From contig NZ_AP012331.1 of NCBI RefSeq assembly GCF_001042635.1, positions 2,728,001-2,792,000 of the forward strand: a stretch of 64,000 nt of DNA. Direction: 5' to 3'. Made by a program: the position numbers and the translations under genes. Below the pieces are notes generated by a model. The model saw only the letters and a program-made list of their open reading frames with translations, searched no databases and was not told the DNA's origin. Of the stretch, positions 17,608 through 26,232 are shown piece by piece (positions within the stretch are counted from its first letter, which is position 1; the number at the start of each line of letters is the position of its first letter). Origin of the DNA: Bifidobacterium scardovii JCM 12489 = DSM 13734. GTDB lineage: Bacteria > Actinomycetota > Actinomycetes > Actinomycetales > Bifidobacteriaceae.

Positions 17608-18867
17608 TCAACTCAGCGAGGCGAGCTTGGCATCCATGTTCTTGCCGACATCCTCGACGGAGATCTGGCCCTGGATGAGCTGCTGCAGCAGCGAGACGAG
17701 CTGCGGGCCGAACACGTCGGATCCCTTGGTGAACTGGTTGACGGCCAGATACAGATTGCCCTTCTGGATGCCGTTCTTGTAGATGTCGTCGAACGCCGGA
17801 TCGACCTTGGCTGTGTAGTTCTTGGTATTGACGATGTCGCCCTTCTGCTCGTTGTCGATCTTGAGCGCGGTCTTGCTGGTCAGGAAGGTCAGCAGCTTCT
17901 TCGCGGCCTCCAGCTTCTTGCCCGTGAGCTTGGAGTAGATGGTGTAGCCGCCGTTCTCCGAGCCGATGCCCATGCGCTGGCCGTTCTTGTATGCGGGGAA
18001 CAGGCTCATGCCGAAGTTGATGCCGGAATCCTTCAGCGTCGGCACCGCCCAGCTGCCCGACAGCATCATCGCCAGTTGGCCGTTGTAGAACTGCGTCTCG
18101 ATGTCCTGGCCGGACATGCCCACGGTGTCCTTGGTCACCAGGCCCTCGGAATACTGCTTGTACCACTCGGAGATCACCGGGGTGAGCTCCTTTTCGAAGG
18201 TGCTCGAGCCGTCGAACACCTTGCGCAGCCCCTCCTTGTCGCCGGTGATGGAGTACTTGCTGCCCAGCAGCGCCTCAAGCGACATCGTGCTGTCCGACAT
18301 GGCCTCGAGGAACGGCGTGATACCGGCGTCCTTGAGCTTCTTCGACACCTCGAGGAACTCGTCCCAGGTCTGCGGCGGCTCGCTGACCCCGACCTTGGCG
18401 AGCAGATCCTTGTTGTACGCCAGCCCCTGCGCCCACGACGCGACCGAGACGCCGTAGACCTTGCCGTTGCGGCTCAGGAATGCCTTGTTGGCGTCGGCCA
18501 GATTGTCGATGAACGGCTCGTCGCTCAGGTCCATCGCATAGCCGTTGGCCACCAGCTGGTTGATGTTCTCCGACGTGATGACGAACACGTCGGGGGCCTG
18601 ATTGCCGACCAGGCGGGTCTGCAGCGTGGAGATGTACTCGCTGGTGGTCGGCGTCGAGGTGAAGTCCAGCGCGATGTCCGGATTCTCCTTCTCGAACTCC
18701 TTCACCACCGGGTCCATCAGCGTCGCGTTCTCGTTGGTGTACCAGCTCAGCTTGACCTTGCCGTCCGAGGTGGTCTCGCTGCCGCTGCCGCACGCCGCCA
18801 GGGGCAGCATCGTCGCGACCGCCGCGAATGCGGCAACCATCCTCACCGTGTGCTTCGTTACTCTCAT
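17608..18867 (-). CDS. Sugar ABC transporter solute-binding lipoprotein
   Basis: A 419-residue exported protein. The type II signal peptide ends in the lipobox LAAC with Cys26 acylated. The mature part is a CUT1 periplasmic-binding fold (DFTSTPTTSEYISTLQTRLV, NGQLAMMLSGSWAVPTLKD). It delivers sugar to the two permeases encoded downstream. The start at 18867 follows GGAAAGGA. It is a paralogue of the orphan lipoprotein at 55192-56439: both share the core organisation and the same C-terminus, KNMDAKLASLS. Confidence 0.93.
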   Translation of the reverse strand: MRVTKHTVRMVAAFAAVATMLPLAACGSGSETTSDGKVKLSWYTNENATLMDPVVKEFEKENPDIALDFTSTPTTSEYISTLQTRLVGNQAPDVFVITSENINQLVANGYAMDLSDEPFIDNLADANKAFLSRNGKVYGVSVASWAQGLAYNKDLLAKVGVSEPPQTWDEFLEVSKKLKDAGITPFLEAMSDSTMSLEALLGSKYSITGDKEGLRKVFDGSSTFEKELTPVISEWYKQYSEGLVTKDTVGMSGQDIETQFYNGQLAMMLSGSWAVPTLKDSGINFGMSLFPAYKNGQRMGIGSENGGYTIYSKLTGKKLEAAKKLLTFLTSKTALKIDNEQKGDIVNTKNYTAKVDPAFDDIYKNGIQKGNLYLAVNQFTKGSDVFGPQLVSLLQQLIQGQISVEDVGKNMDAKLASLS

Positions 18868-18967
18868 TGCTGTTCCTTTCCTGTGAACACATCGTTGTGG
18901 TGTTGTGGATTGTGGTGTTGTGGATTGTGACGTCTTGGATTGCGTGGCGTCTTGGTTGGATCCGGGT

Positions 18968-18995
18968 GCCATCGCGCGGGGACGCCCGCGATGGC
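18968..18995 (-). terminator. Hairpin between GH42 and the binding-protein gene
   Basis: GCCATCGCG and CGCGATGGC arms with a 10-base loop, just after the GH42 stop. Upstream of the lipoprotein start a 15-bp unit (TGTGGTGTTGTGGAT) is repeated twice (about 18894-18923). Confidence 0.5.
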
Positions 18996-19011
18996 GCCGG
19001 AGGCGCGATGA

Positions 19012-21132
19012 TCAGGCGGATTCGCCGCAGGCGGCACCCCCTTGCTTGAGAATCATGACATCGAAGGGATGCAGGGTGAGCGGTTCGCCGGCTCGGACGC
19101 GCCGCTGGGTGATGAGTTCCGTGGCATCGGCGGGGCAGGCGACATTCACGTCATCCGTCCTGCCGGAGATCAGGAAGGTGTATGAGTCGCCGTTCGGCGA
19201 GACCCGCGTGGTGGATTCCACATCCCGGGGCAGGATGCGCCGTTCCAGTTCCAGTCCGTCCGTGGCCGCATCGACCAGCATCGCCATCAACCCGGCGCCC
19301 GGCTTGGTGGCCACGTAGTAGCAGGAGCCCTCGCCGAAACGATGTTCGGTCAGCGCCGGCATGCCGGCATAGAACGAGTCGCCGCCGTATGCGCCCAGCA
19401 CGCGCACGTCGGGATCGGCGTGGATGATGTCGCACAGCGTACGTCCGGTCAGGCCGTCCGCCTTGCGGCAAGCCTCCCGCGCGGAGGCCGGGAGCATCGC
19501 CTCGTCGACGATGACGGGGATCGTGCCGTACGGCTCGGCCAGCACGTCCAGCTCCTCCGACCATATGCCCGTCAGATCGCGGAACGGCACGGGAGCTTCG
19601 CCCAGATACAGCCGATCCGGAGGTTCCGCCAATCCGCTCATGACGGTGACCACCAGCCGCCCTCCGGCCCGCACGTATGCCCGGAAACGGTCCGCTGTCT
19701 GCTGCGAAACGATGTACAAATACGGGGCGACCACCAGATCGTAGCCGGCCAGATCGTCCGACGGGGTGATGACGTCGACCGACAGGCCCGCCTGCCGCAG
19801 GCCCGCGTAGTATTCGCGGACCGCATCGTAGTAGTCGTTGATATGGGCATGGCCGTCGGCGTCGTTCATGGCCCACCGCGACTCCCAGTCGAACATGACG
19901 GCGACACGGGAGCGGATCCGCGTTCCCAGGATCTCCCGGCCGATGCGCTGCAGTTCCTCGCCCAGCGCGCGGACCTCGCGGAACGTCCGCGGTCGGTCGC
20001 TTTCGTCCAACCCGACGACCGCTCCGTGGAACTGCTCGCATCCGCCGCGGCTGCGCTTGAGCTGGAAGAACTGCACGGTGTCGGCGCCATGCGCCAGCGC
20101 CTGGTAGCTCTGGCGGCGCATCTGCCCGGACAGTTGCACCGGGTTGAACCAGCACTGCTTGGCGGGTGACTGCTCCATGAGCATGAACGGCTGGCCATGC
20201 TTGAGACCGCGCATCATCGCATGCCAGAAGCTGGTGTCGTCGAGCGAATCCTGCAGGCCGACGTAGCAGTCCCAGGACACGACGTCGAGATCGTCGGCCC
20301 ACTTCGCGTAGTCGTATCGCGCGGCGCGGCCGAAGAAATTCGTCGTGACCGGCGTGGACGGGTCGTGGCGCCGGATGGCGTTCTTTTCCATGACGAATTC
20401 CGAAAGCTGGGATTCGCCGAAGAACCGCGCGTAGTCGAGGAACGCCGCGGGCAGCACGGACAGGTTCTCGTCGAAGGCGTCCCCCAGCCGGTTCGGCGGT
20501 ACGATCTGATCGAACGAAGCGAAGGTATGGCTCCAGAACGCACTGGTCCACGCCTCGTTGAGGGCCTCGACCGTTCCATAGCGGTTCTTCAGCCAGACGC
20601 GGAACGCCGCGGCGCAGTTCGGGCAGTAGCAGAGGTTCTCGTATTCGTTCGATACATGCCACGCGACGATGGACCGGCGCCGGCCGTAACGTTCGGCCAG
20701 CCGATCCACAAGGCGCTCGGCGAAACCGCGGAACACCGGGCTGTTCGGGCACGCGTTGTGGCGCTTGCCGTAGGACTGGCGGCGGCCTTCGAAATCGACG
20801 CGATTGACCTCCTCGAACCGCTCGGACAGCCACGCCGGCAACGCGGCGGTGGCGGTCGCCAGTTCGATGGCCATGCCGTGGCGCTCGGCGCAGTCGATGA
20901 CCCGGTCGAGGTGCCCGAAGTCGTACGCATCCTCGGACGGCTGCAGGCCAACCCATCCGAAGACGTTGAGCGTCAGCTCGTTGATGCCGGCCTCGGCGAA
21001 CAGATCCATGTCGCCGTCCCACGTCGATTCCGGCCATTGCTCGTAGTTGTAGTCGCCGCCGAACAGCATCGCCCCGTCGGCCGATACCGTCACGCCGGAC
21101 CAGTCTTCCTCGCGATTTGCCCTCTGGTTCAT
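19012..21132 (-). CDS. GH42 beta-galactosidase
   Basis: A 706-residue cytoplasmic enzyme of GH42 type. Domain A has the acid/base in WHVSNEYENLCYC (Glu163) and the nucleophile in FMLMEQSPAKQCW (Glu320). The Cys-rich stretch CYCPNCAAAF probably contributes to the family zinc site. Trimerisation and C-terminal domains follow. GH42 enzymes of gut actinobacteria act on galacto-oligosaccharides from plant galactan or arabinogalactan and rarely on lactose. The start is ambiguous between two adjacent ATGs; 21132 gives five-base spacing to GGAGG. It is the first gene of the operon running through the ABC importer to 14176, under the palindromic operators at 21191. Confidence 0.93.
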   Translation of the reverse strand: MNQRANREEDWSGVTVSADGAMLFGGDYNYEQWPESTWDGDMDLFAEAGINELTLNVFGWVGLQPSEDAYDFGHLDRVIDCAERHGMAIELATATAALPAWLSERFEEVNRVDFEGRRQSYGKRHNACPNSPVFRGFAERLVDRLAERYGRRRSIVAWHVSNEYENLCYCPNCAAAFRVWLKNRYGTVEALNEAWTSAFWSHTFASFDQIVPPNRLGDAFDENLSVLPAAFLDYARFFGESQLSEFVMEKNAIRRHDPSTPVTTNFFGRAARYDYAKWADDLDVVSWDCYVGLQDSLDDTSFWHAMMRGLKHGQPFMLMEQSPAKQCWFNPVQLSGQMRRQSYQALAHGADTVQFFQLKRSRGGCEQFHGAVVGLDESDRPRTFREVRALGEELQRIGREILGTRIRSRVAVMFDWESRWAMNDADGHAHINDYYDAVREYYAGLRQAGLSVDVITPSDDLAGYDLVVAPYLYIVSQQTADRFRAYVRAGGRLVVTVMSGLAEPPDRLYLGEAPVPFRDLTGIWSEELDVLAEPYGTIPVIVDEAMLPASAREACRKADGLTGRTLCDIIHADPDVRVLGAYGGDSFYAGMPALTEHRFGEGSCYYVATKPGAGLMAMLVDAATDGLELERRILPRDVESTTRVSPNGDSYTFLISGRTDDVNVACPADATELITQRRVRAGEPLTLHPFDVMILKQGGAACGESA

Positions 21133-21190
21133 CATGCCTCCATATAGCGCCGCCGACCGTCTCACTTCGTTGTCCGATCGAGGTTCTCTC

Positions 21191-21227
21191 TGATTCATAA
21201 CGTTATGAATCATTACGTTATGAATCA
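21191..21227 (-). promoter_or_regulatory. Twin LacI-type operators upstream of GH42
   Basis: A 22-bp perfect palindrome (arms TGATTCATAAC / GTTATGAATCA, central CG at 21201-21202) is followed by an overlapping imperfect copy (CATTACGTTATGAATCAT) with its CG 15 bp further on. The layout is typical of LacI-family binding. It lies about 60 bp upstream of the GH42 start. Confidence 0.75.
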
Positions 21228-21411
21228 TACGACAGAACGGAAGTCTTGTCAAAATGGAGGTGTCATTGTTGTGAGATCGGGCATGCCGCAGGCACCGCGA
21301 ACGGTGCTCTGGAGCACCAGGGGAAGAGTCAGGCGCGGATTGCGTTTTTGCCCGGCAAGGGTGGGAGCTCGCCGTCATATCGACGCGCAGGCGCCGATAT
21401 GACACCATCGG

Positions 21412-21507
21412 CTAGTATCCCACGCCGTTAATTCGTTGAGTAATTCTGGCTCAGCCTCAGCGAGGGGAGCCAGACATTGTTAACGAATTGATGACGCAGG
21501 ATACTAG
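21412..21507. repeat. Family A element, shortest complete copy (96 bp)
   Basis: Both termini are present: CTAGTATCCCACGCCGTTAA on the left and TTGATGACGCAGGATACTAG on the right, imperfect inverted repeats of about 40 bp each. Only the core GCCTCAGCGAGGGGAGCC lies between. No coding capacity: a MITE-like element. Confidence 0.85.
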
Positions 21508-21744
21508 GGGCGATGATTGACCATACAGGTCGATACAGGAGAGCGGCACAGGGACCGAGACAGGGATAATACAAGGGACAATACAGGCAGGCCAACCCAC
21601 ACACGCACTGGGATCAATGAACTGCCGGCGCCGATGACGCGCCACCACATGCCGGCGCATCTTCCGCCTCGGGATCAGGATCGGCCCCATACACAGGAAA
21701 GCCTACGCGCCGGCAGAGCATCGCATCGGCTTTCTCCAATAACA

Positions 21745-21812
21745 ACGGCCATATTGCACGGAAGCCGGCGTAAACAAGCTTGTTTACGCCGGCTTCCGTG
21801 CAATATGGCCGT
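21745..21812. repeat. 68-bp perfect palindrome
   Basis: Two 34-base arms are exact inverses with no spacer; the centre is AACAAG|CTTGTT at 21778/21779. The arm begins ACGGCCATATTGCACGGAAG. It lies 65 bp beyond the GtrA stop codon on the minus strand. As RNA it would form a very long hairpin, so it could end the GtrA transcript, but its perfection and length exceed normal terminators. Confidence 0.9.
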
Positions 21813-21877
21813 CACAGCGAATCGATCACGGCATTCGCGCACCACGATCAACCACTACGCCACGATCGGGCTTTGGC

Positions 21878-22438
21878 CTATTTCGGCCAGCCCTTGGGTG
21901 TGTGTTCCAGCGACCAGACGCCCAGCTTGTGCGAGAAGCTGTTCTGCCACTTGGCTTCCAGCTGTTCCGGAGTCAGCCGGTTCTCGGCCGTTTTGAGCCG
22001 GTTCATCGCATTGGTGTGCGTATCGTCGAGCAGCCATTTGCGGATCAGGAAGTTCCAGACCATCACCACGGCGGTGGCGATCAGCTTGCCAACGTTCGTG
22101 CGCAGCAGGTATTCGGCGTGCTGCGACACATAGGCGTCATGGTTCATGCCGTAGGTGGAGATCCAGATGATCGCGTCGTTCATGAGCAGGCCGACCACCG
22201 CCCCGGCCACGAAGATGACGATCTCCATCCAACGGGCCATGTCTTCGCGATGCTTGAACACGAACTTCATGCTCGCCAGATAGTTGAAGATCAGGGAGAT
22301 GATGAAGGAGATGGTGGCGGCGGCCACATTGTGCATGTGGAACAGCCCGACCAGGAGGTTGAGGATACCCCAGTCGATGACAAAGGCAATCACACCGACG
22401 ATGCCGAATTTCATAAGCTGCGCAATCAGTTTCTTCAC
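21878..22438 (-). CDS. GtrA-family membrane protein
   Basis: A 186-residue protein with four TM helices (MKFGIVGVIAFVIDWGILNL, AATISFIISLIFNYLASM, IVIFVAGAVVGLLMNDAIIW, LIATAVVMVWNFLIRKWL) and a charged C-terminal tail. GtrA proteins are thought to flip or help transfer lipid-linked sugars for cell-surface glycosylation. The conserved N-terminus points to the GTG at 22438 (VKKLIAQLMKFG), although the ribosome-binding site is weak; the ATG at LMKFG is an alternative. It is followed downstream by the 68-bp palindrome. Confidence 0.82.
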   Translation of the reverse strand: MKKLIAQLMKFGIVGVIAFVIDWGILNLLVGLFHMHNVAAATISFIISLIFNYLASMKFVFKHREDMARWMEIVIFVAGAVVGLLMNDAIIWISTYGMNHDAYVSQHAEYLLRTNVGKLIATAVVMVWNFLIRKWLLDDTHTNAMNRLKTAENRLTPEQLEAKWQNSFSHKLGVWSLEHTPKGWPK

Positions 22439-22699
22439 GGAAACCCATTTAACACTGCATGGTTGACCCACGGGGCGGTATGACGCCGATTTGCACCGTT
22501 CCCTTGCACGCCGCGCCGGGCGTTGGGATACCGGGGAGCGCGCAGCACCTTTGCATTTTTGGGATGGTGAGGGGCGGCGGGAAAAGCGGAAAAGAGCGAG
22601 AAGCAGCAAGAAGCGGCAAGAATGATTGTGAGAATGATTACCTCCTCGTCCCCTCACCGAGGCATTCCGCTTAGCCCATACCAGATGCGCCGCACTGAA

Positions 22700-23335
22700 C
22701 TCACATCAGCGGGGTATATCTTCTACCCTGCAGAAGCAACAACCTGCTCAGAGGCACGTCAACGGGGCAACACAACGATCTTGCAGAAGTAATACCCCCG
22801 CAAAACCAAGAAACCGAAACGAATCCTCCACCCCATAGCACGAATGCCACGCTCAGCACCACCTCAGTGCGGCAAAGCAACCACCCTGCAGAAGCAATAC
22901 CCCGCCGAGCTACGCAAGCGAAACGAATCCCCTACCCCGCAGAAGACATGCCCCACCCAGCAACACCTCAGCAAAGCCCGACCACTACCCCGTAGTACAA
23001 CCGACCCGCTCAGCAGCATAGCGAGGCAGAACCACTACTCTGCGGAAGCAATGCCCCGCTGAACCTAATAGCCGAAAAGAATCCCCTACCCCGTAGAAGG
23101 CATGCCCCGCATAGCAACGGCCCCGCGAAGCCCGCCTATTACTCCGTAGTACAAGCGACCCCGCTCAAGCGTGTCAACGACCCGAAACAACGAGCCTGTC
23201 GAAGGAATACTCCGCTCAGAAGCAGCTCAGCGAGGCAAAACCACTACTCCGTAGAAGCAATACCCCGGCAAAACCACAAAACCGAAGCGAATCCTCTACC
23301 CCATAGCACGAAAGCCCCGCTCAGCACCACCCGCC
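22700..23335. repeat. Degenerate array of about 12 units, 52-bp period
   Basis: A core of the type CTACYCCGTAGAAGCAATACC recurs with its GTAGAAG-like part at 22729, 22782, 22835, 22887, 22938, 22991, 23041, 23092, 23145, 23197, 23250 and 23303. The steps are 50-53 bp. Many cores contain the dyad CTAC-NNN-GTAG. Units 3 and 12 are embedded in near-identical 60-bp segments (from 22801 and 23270). The period is not a multiple of three and the units vary too much for CRISPR, so this is non-coding repeat DNA of unknown function. It fills the space between the GtrA start and the stop of the gene at 23340. Confidence 0.85.
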
Positions 23336-23339
23336 GCCG

Positions 23340-24677
23340 CTACCGCTTCAACAGATAGTCGAGCTGCTCCATGACCAGCGGATGCGGCGGACGCTTGGTC
23401 CCGGCCGAATCCACGATCAGAGGCCGCAACGTCTCCTGCACGAACGGAATCGCCTGGTCGAACGCCACGCCGCCGGGCAAGGTCATAGGAGACACGATGG
23501 CCGCCGTACCGTCCTTGGACGGGTTCAGCAGCACGACCGGCCGCACCTGCAGCATCGGGAATTCCTCGGCAAGCGCGGAAGCGACATCCCCCGGTTCGGC
23601 GAGATCGCGGTAGATCCGCTCCGCCTTGTCCTGTCCACGCCGCTTGAGCACCAGCGAGTCCACCTCCTGAGCTCCGGCCGGCTCGCCCGTGAACAGATGA
23701 TCCGCATCGGCCTGGTACCCATGGGTGTCGAACACCCATAGCACGCCGTCCAGCAGCAGCACGCCGTCCGCGGTGACGTTCGGCATGCCGGGCACCGGCA
23801 GCGACCACCACGAATAGCCGCGATTCAGGACATTGCCGTGCACCAGCAGCCGCGCCAAGGTCTTGTCGGACGGGACGCCACGGACATGATCATTGTGTTC
23901 CAGCATCGTCTGCGTCAGGGAGAAAAGGTCGTACTCGCCCGGATCGATCGACTCGCGCCACGGCACGATCTCGGAATACCGATTCCCGTTATCGCCGGAT
24001 GCGTCATATCCAGACACGTATTCCGACGGATTCACCGGGCCGGCGCCCGTCGCGTTCGCGGTCTGTGGCAGCGGATTGTCATAATCCGACCCGACCGGAC
24101 TGTCGCAGTCGGCACCCTCCGCGGTACGCATCGAAGAACCGTCGGATCGCACCGTCACCGGACCGTCGAAGACGATCGGCTTGGAGGCCGGTTCGGGTTT
24201 CGGCGCCGTGGAGCGATCGAGGGGAACGCTCGTATCAGCGGGACGATTCCCGGCAGGCGCACTTTTCCCAACACCTACGCCACTTGCACCGAAAGCGCCC
24301 GGCTCCTGCGCGCCGCCACGCGCGCCGCGCTGCCCGTCCCGACGCCCACCAGCGTTATCACCGGCATATGCGCCGGCTGAGGCACCATTCTGCGAGCCAT
24401 ACGGCATGCGCGCAGCGCCGCTCGCGGCACCGCTCGGCGCCCCACTCGCCGCACCGGACTCGTCATCCGGCGTCCACGGCATCCCCGACGTGCCATCGGC
24501 ACCGTTCCGTGCTTTGTTCCGCACATTGCCATTCGCGCTCTTGGGCGCCTTCGCCGGCGCCGACTTGGCCACGAACACGCCGATCGCAACGGCGATGATG
24601 AACGCCAGCAATCCGTTGAAGTTCAACATCCCCAGCACTACTTCGGCGATGATGAACGCAATGATTCCCCGAACCAT
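23340..24677 (-). CDS. Membrane-anchored protein with long disordered linker, last gene of the SPFH operon
   Basis: A 445-residue protein. Two closely spaced hydrophobic helices at residues 3-37 (GIIAFIIAEVVLGML, LLAFIIAVAIGVFVA) are followed by a low-complexity Gly/Ala/Ser/Pro linker of about 180 residues. The C-terminal globular domain runs from about 245 to 445 (YDLFSLTQTMLEHNDHVRG, GVLLLDGVLWVFDTHGYQ, VVLLNPSKDG). The C-terminal part faintly recalls a nuclease-related NERD-type fold, but I cannot confirm catalytic residues. It follows the zinc-ribbon gene by 53 bp and is followed by the 52-bp array. Confidence 0.7.
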   Translation of the reverse strand: MVRGIIAFIIAEVVLGMLNFNGLLAFIIAVAIGVFVAKSAPAKAPKSANGNVRNKARNGADGTSGMPWTPDDESGAASGAPSGAASGAARMPYGSQNGASAGAYAGDNAGGRRDGQRGARGGAQEPGAFGASGVGVGKSAPAGNRPADTSVPLDRSTAPKPEPASKPIVFDGPVTVRSDGSSMRTAEGADCDSPVGSDYDNPLPQTANATGAGPVNPSEYVSGYDASGDNGNRYSEIVPWRESIDPGEYDLFSLTQTMLEHNDHVRGVPSDKTLARLLVHGNVLNRGYSWWSLPVPGMPNVTADGVLLLDGVLWVFDTHGYQADADHLFTGEPAGAQEVDSLVLKRRGQDKAERIYRDLAEPGDVASALAEEFPMLQVRPVVLLNPSKDGTAAIVSPMTLPGGVAFDQAIPFVQETLRPLIVDSAGTKRPPHPLVMEQLDYLLKR

Positions 24678-24730
24678 ATGATCCCTATCTCTCCATGCCT
24701 ATCGGCTCCACCCAGACCACGCTCGTGGCA

Positions 24731-25297
24731 TCACACCATCCGATGGCAGTACGGGCATTCGACCAAGCCTTCAGCCGGAGTCCACAGCCAAAAATGGTCA
24801 TTCGGGCACTGCCGATTGACATACGACAGTTCCTTGACGACCCGCAACAGGGTCTCCTTGGTGGCCTGATCGGCCTGCCCGTCGACCAGCGACTGCAGAT
24901 ACCGCGGCGAGGAGCAGTACACATAACGGCGCCAGCGCCTCAGACGCGTGACGAAATTGATGATCGTCACGATCATAGGCACGACCATAATTATCAGGAA
25001 CATGACGAGATAACAGACCGCCGCGAACTTGGCAATGGACGCCTGATCCGCAGCGGATATCCGAGCACTGTCGCCCACGCTCAGTGCCTTGGTGAACCCG
25101 GTTCTAAACGAGGTGAGGAAGAGAAACCGGTAGAATCCCCAGAACGCCGCGACAAACAGCGCCACATACAGCACCGAACCGACGCCGTAGATGATCATCA
25201 GCCGCTTGTCGCGCGCATGCGCCCGCTGTTGCACCGTATCGACCGGGCGCACCGCGAAATCGGTGGCCTTGGACTTCTTGCCCGTATTCCGCGCCAT
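24731..25297 (-). CDS. Small two-TM membrane protein with C-terminal Cys pairs
   Basis: A 188-residue protein starting MARNTGKKSKA. It has two TM helices (LMIIYGVGSVLYVALFVAAF near 42-61 and LVMFLIIMVVPMIVTIINFV near 105-125). A cytoplasmic tail has Cys residues in VNRQCPND and VECPYCHRMV, a possible short zinc ribbon. The ATG overlaps the upstream TGA (TGATG), so translation is coupled. RBS AAGGAGG. The zinc-ribbon membrane topology resembles YdjG/YdjH-type partners of SPFH proteins. Confidence 0.75.
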   Translation of the reverse strand: MARNTGKKSKATDFAVRPVDTVQQRAHARDKRLMIIYGVGSVLYVALFVAAFWGFYRFLFLTSFRTGFTKALSVGDSARISAADQASIAKFAAVCYLVMFLIIMVVPMIVTIINFVTRLRRWRRYVYCSSPRYLQSLVDGQADQATKETLLRVVKELSYVNRQCPNDHFWLWTPAEGLVECPYCHRMV

Positions 25298-26232
25298 CAG
25301 CGGCCTCCTTCCCGTTTCGGCTGGGATTGCGCATAGGTCACGCCGTTTGCATTGCTCACGGCGTTCCAACTTGCTCCCAGTTTGTCAGCTACGATATCGT
25401 TGGCGACCAGCTGGCCGCCGCACCCCAGGCACCGGCGAGACCGACCGGCGAAGCCGATGCTTTGCTTGCCGCAATGCGGGCACAGGAACTTGACGATCGT
25501 GCTGTCGCCCCACAGCGCGCGACCATCCATCGCGTGCACCTGCCGAGGGCGTGGACCGGCGGCGGCATTCGCCGGAGTCGTGACCGGAGCGCTTGCCGTC
25601 GCCACCGCAACCTTGGGAGCAGGGGCCGCGGACGGCTGCGACGATCCCGCAATATCGTCCGGTGCGATGCCGTGCGCGATACTGCCGTTCTCCACATATA
25701 GGTCGGCAGTCATCGAAACCGGGTTCAAACACGAAGCACATATCACGGCATGCCCCATCGGCAGGACGCACATATTTCCGCAAGCCGGGCAACGCAGCTG
25801 TTTGATGCCCGTCGAAGTGATCCCCGAAGCGGCGCGCCAATCCACTGAATGTTGCGTTTCCATGTCGATATGCCGCTGCACGCGCGCGTTCGTGCTCAGG
25901 CGCAGCTCATACAGCTGCTTCGATTGGTTCCACTCGTCGCGGACCGCGTATACCAGCGCCGCGGCTCCACCGACCGCCACAGCCAAGGAAAAGGCCAATG
26001 AGCCGAAGGAGGTCTGAGACGACGGTACTGCACTCAGCCCGCCCAGTCCGGTGGACAGGAAGAATATGCCGATAAGTGGCTGCAGGAAATACATCGCTTT
26101 GTTCCGGTTGCCCGCCAAGCGACCAAGACCCTTGATCAGCAGCCACACCAAGCCGAGCGGCACGCCGATCAACAGAGCAAGGAAGGCCAGCACCAACACC
26201 AGCATGACCAAAAGATTAAGCAGCTCCATCAT
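25297..26232 (-). CDS. Two/three-TM protein with two zinc-ribbon motifs
   Basis: A 311-residue membrane protein. N-terminal helices at about 5-32 and 48-64, and another near 77-94, precede a cytoplasmic part with two treble-clef/zinc-ribbon candidates: CPACGN...CASCLN near 147-170 and CPHCGK...CLGCGG near 254-276. An Ala/Pro-rich linker joins them. Start ATGA overlaps the upstream gene by four bases. No enzyme function is evident; the motifs suggest protein-protein docking or metal-stabilised assembly. Confidence 0.75.
   Translation of the reverse strand: MMELLNLLVMLVLVLAFLALLIGVPLGLVWLLIKGLGRLAGNRNKAMYFLQPLIGIFFLSTGLGGLSAVPSSQTSFGSLAFSLAVAVGGAAALVYAVRDEWNQSKQLYELRLSTNARVQRHIDMETQHSVDWRAASGITSTGIKQLRCPACGNMCVLPMGHAVICASCLNPVSMTADLYVENGSIAHGIAPDDIAGSSQPSAAPAPKVAVATASAPVTTPANAAAGPRPRQVHAMDGRALWGDSTIVKFLCPHCGKQSIGFAGRSRRCLGCGGQLVANDIVADKLGASWNAVSNANGVTYAQSQPKREGGR

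Noticed and set aside
22844-23062. 72-codon frame inside the 52-bp array
   Set aside because: No ribosome-binding site; the repeat period is not a multiple of three, so the frame is accidental.
22700-23335. The 52-bp array considered as a CRISPR
   Set aside because: Units vary between copies, spacers are not unique against constant repeats, and no cas genes are present.
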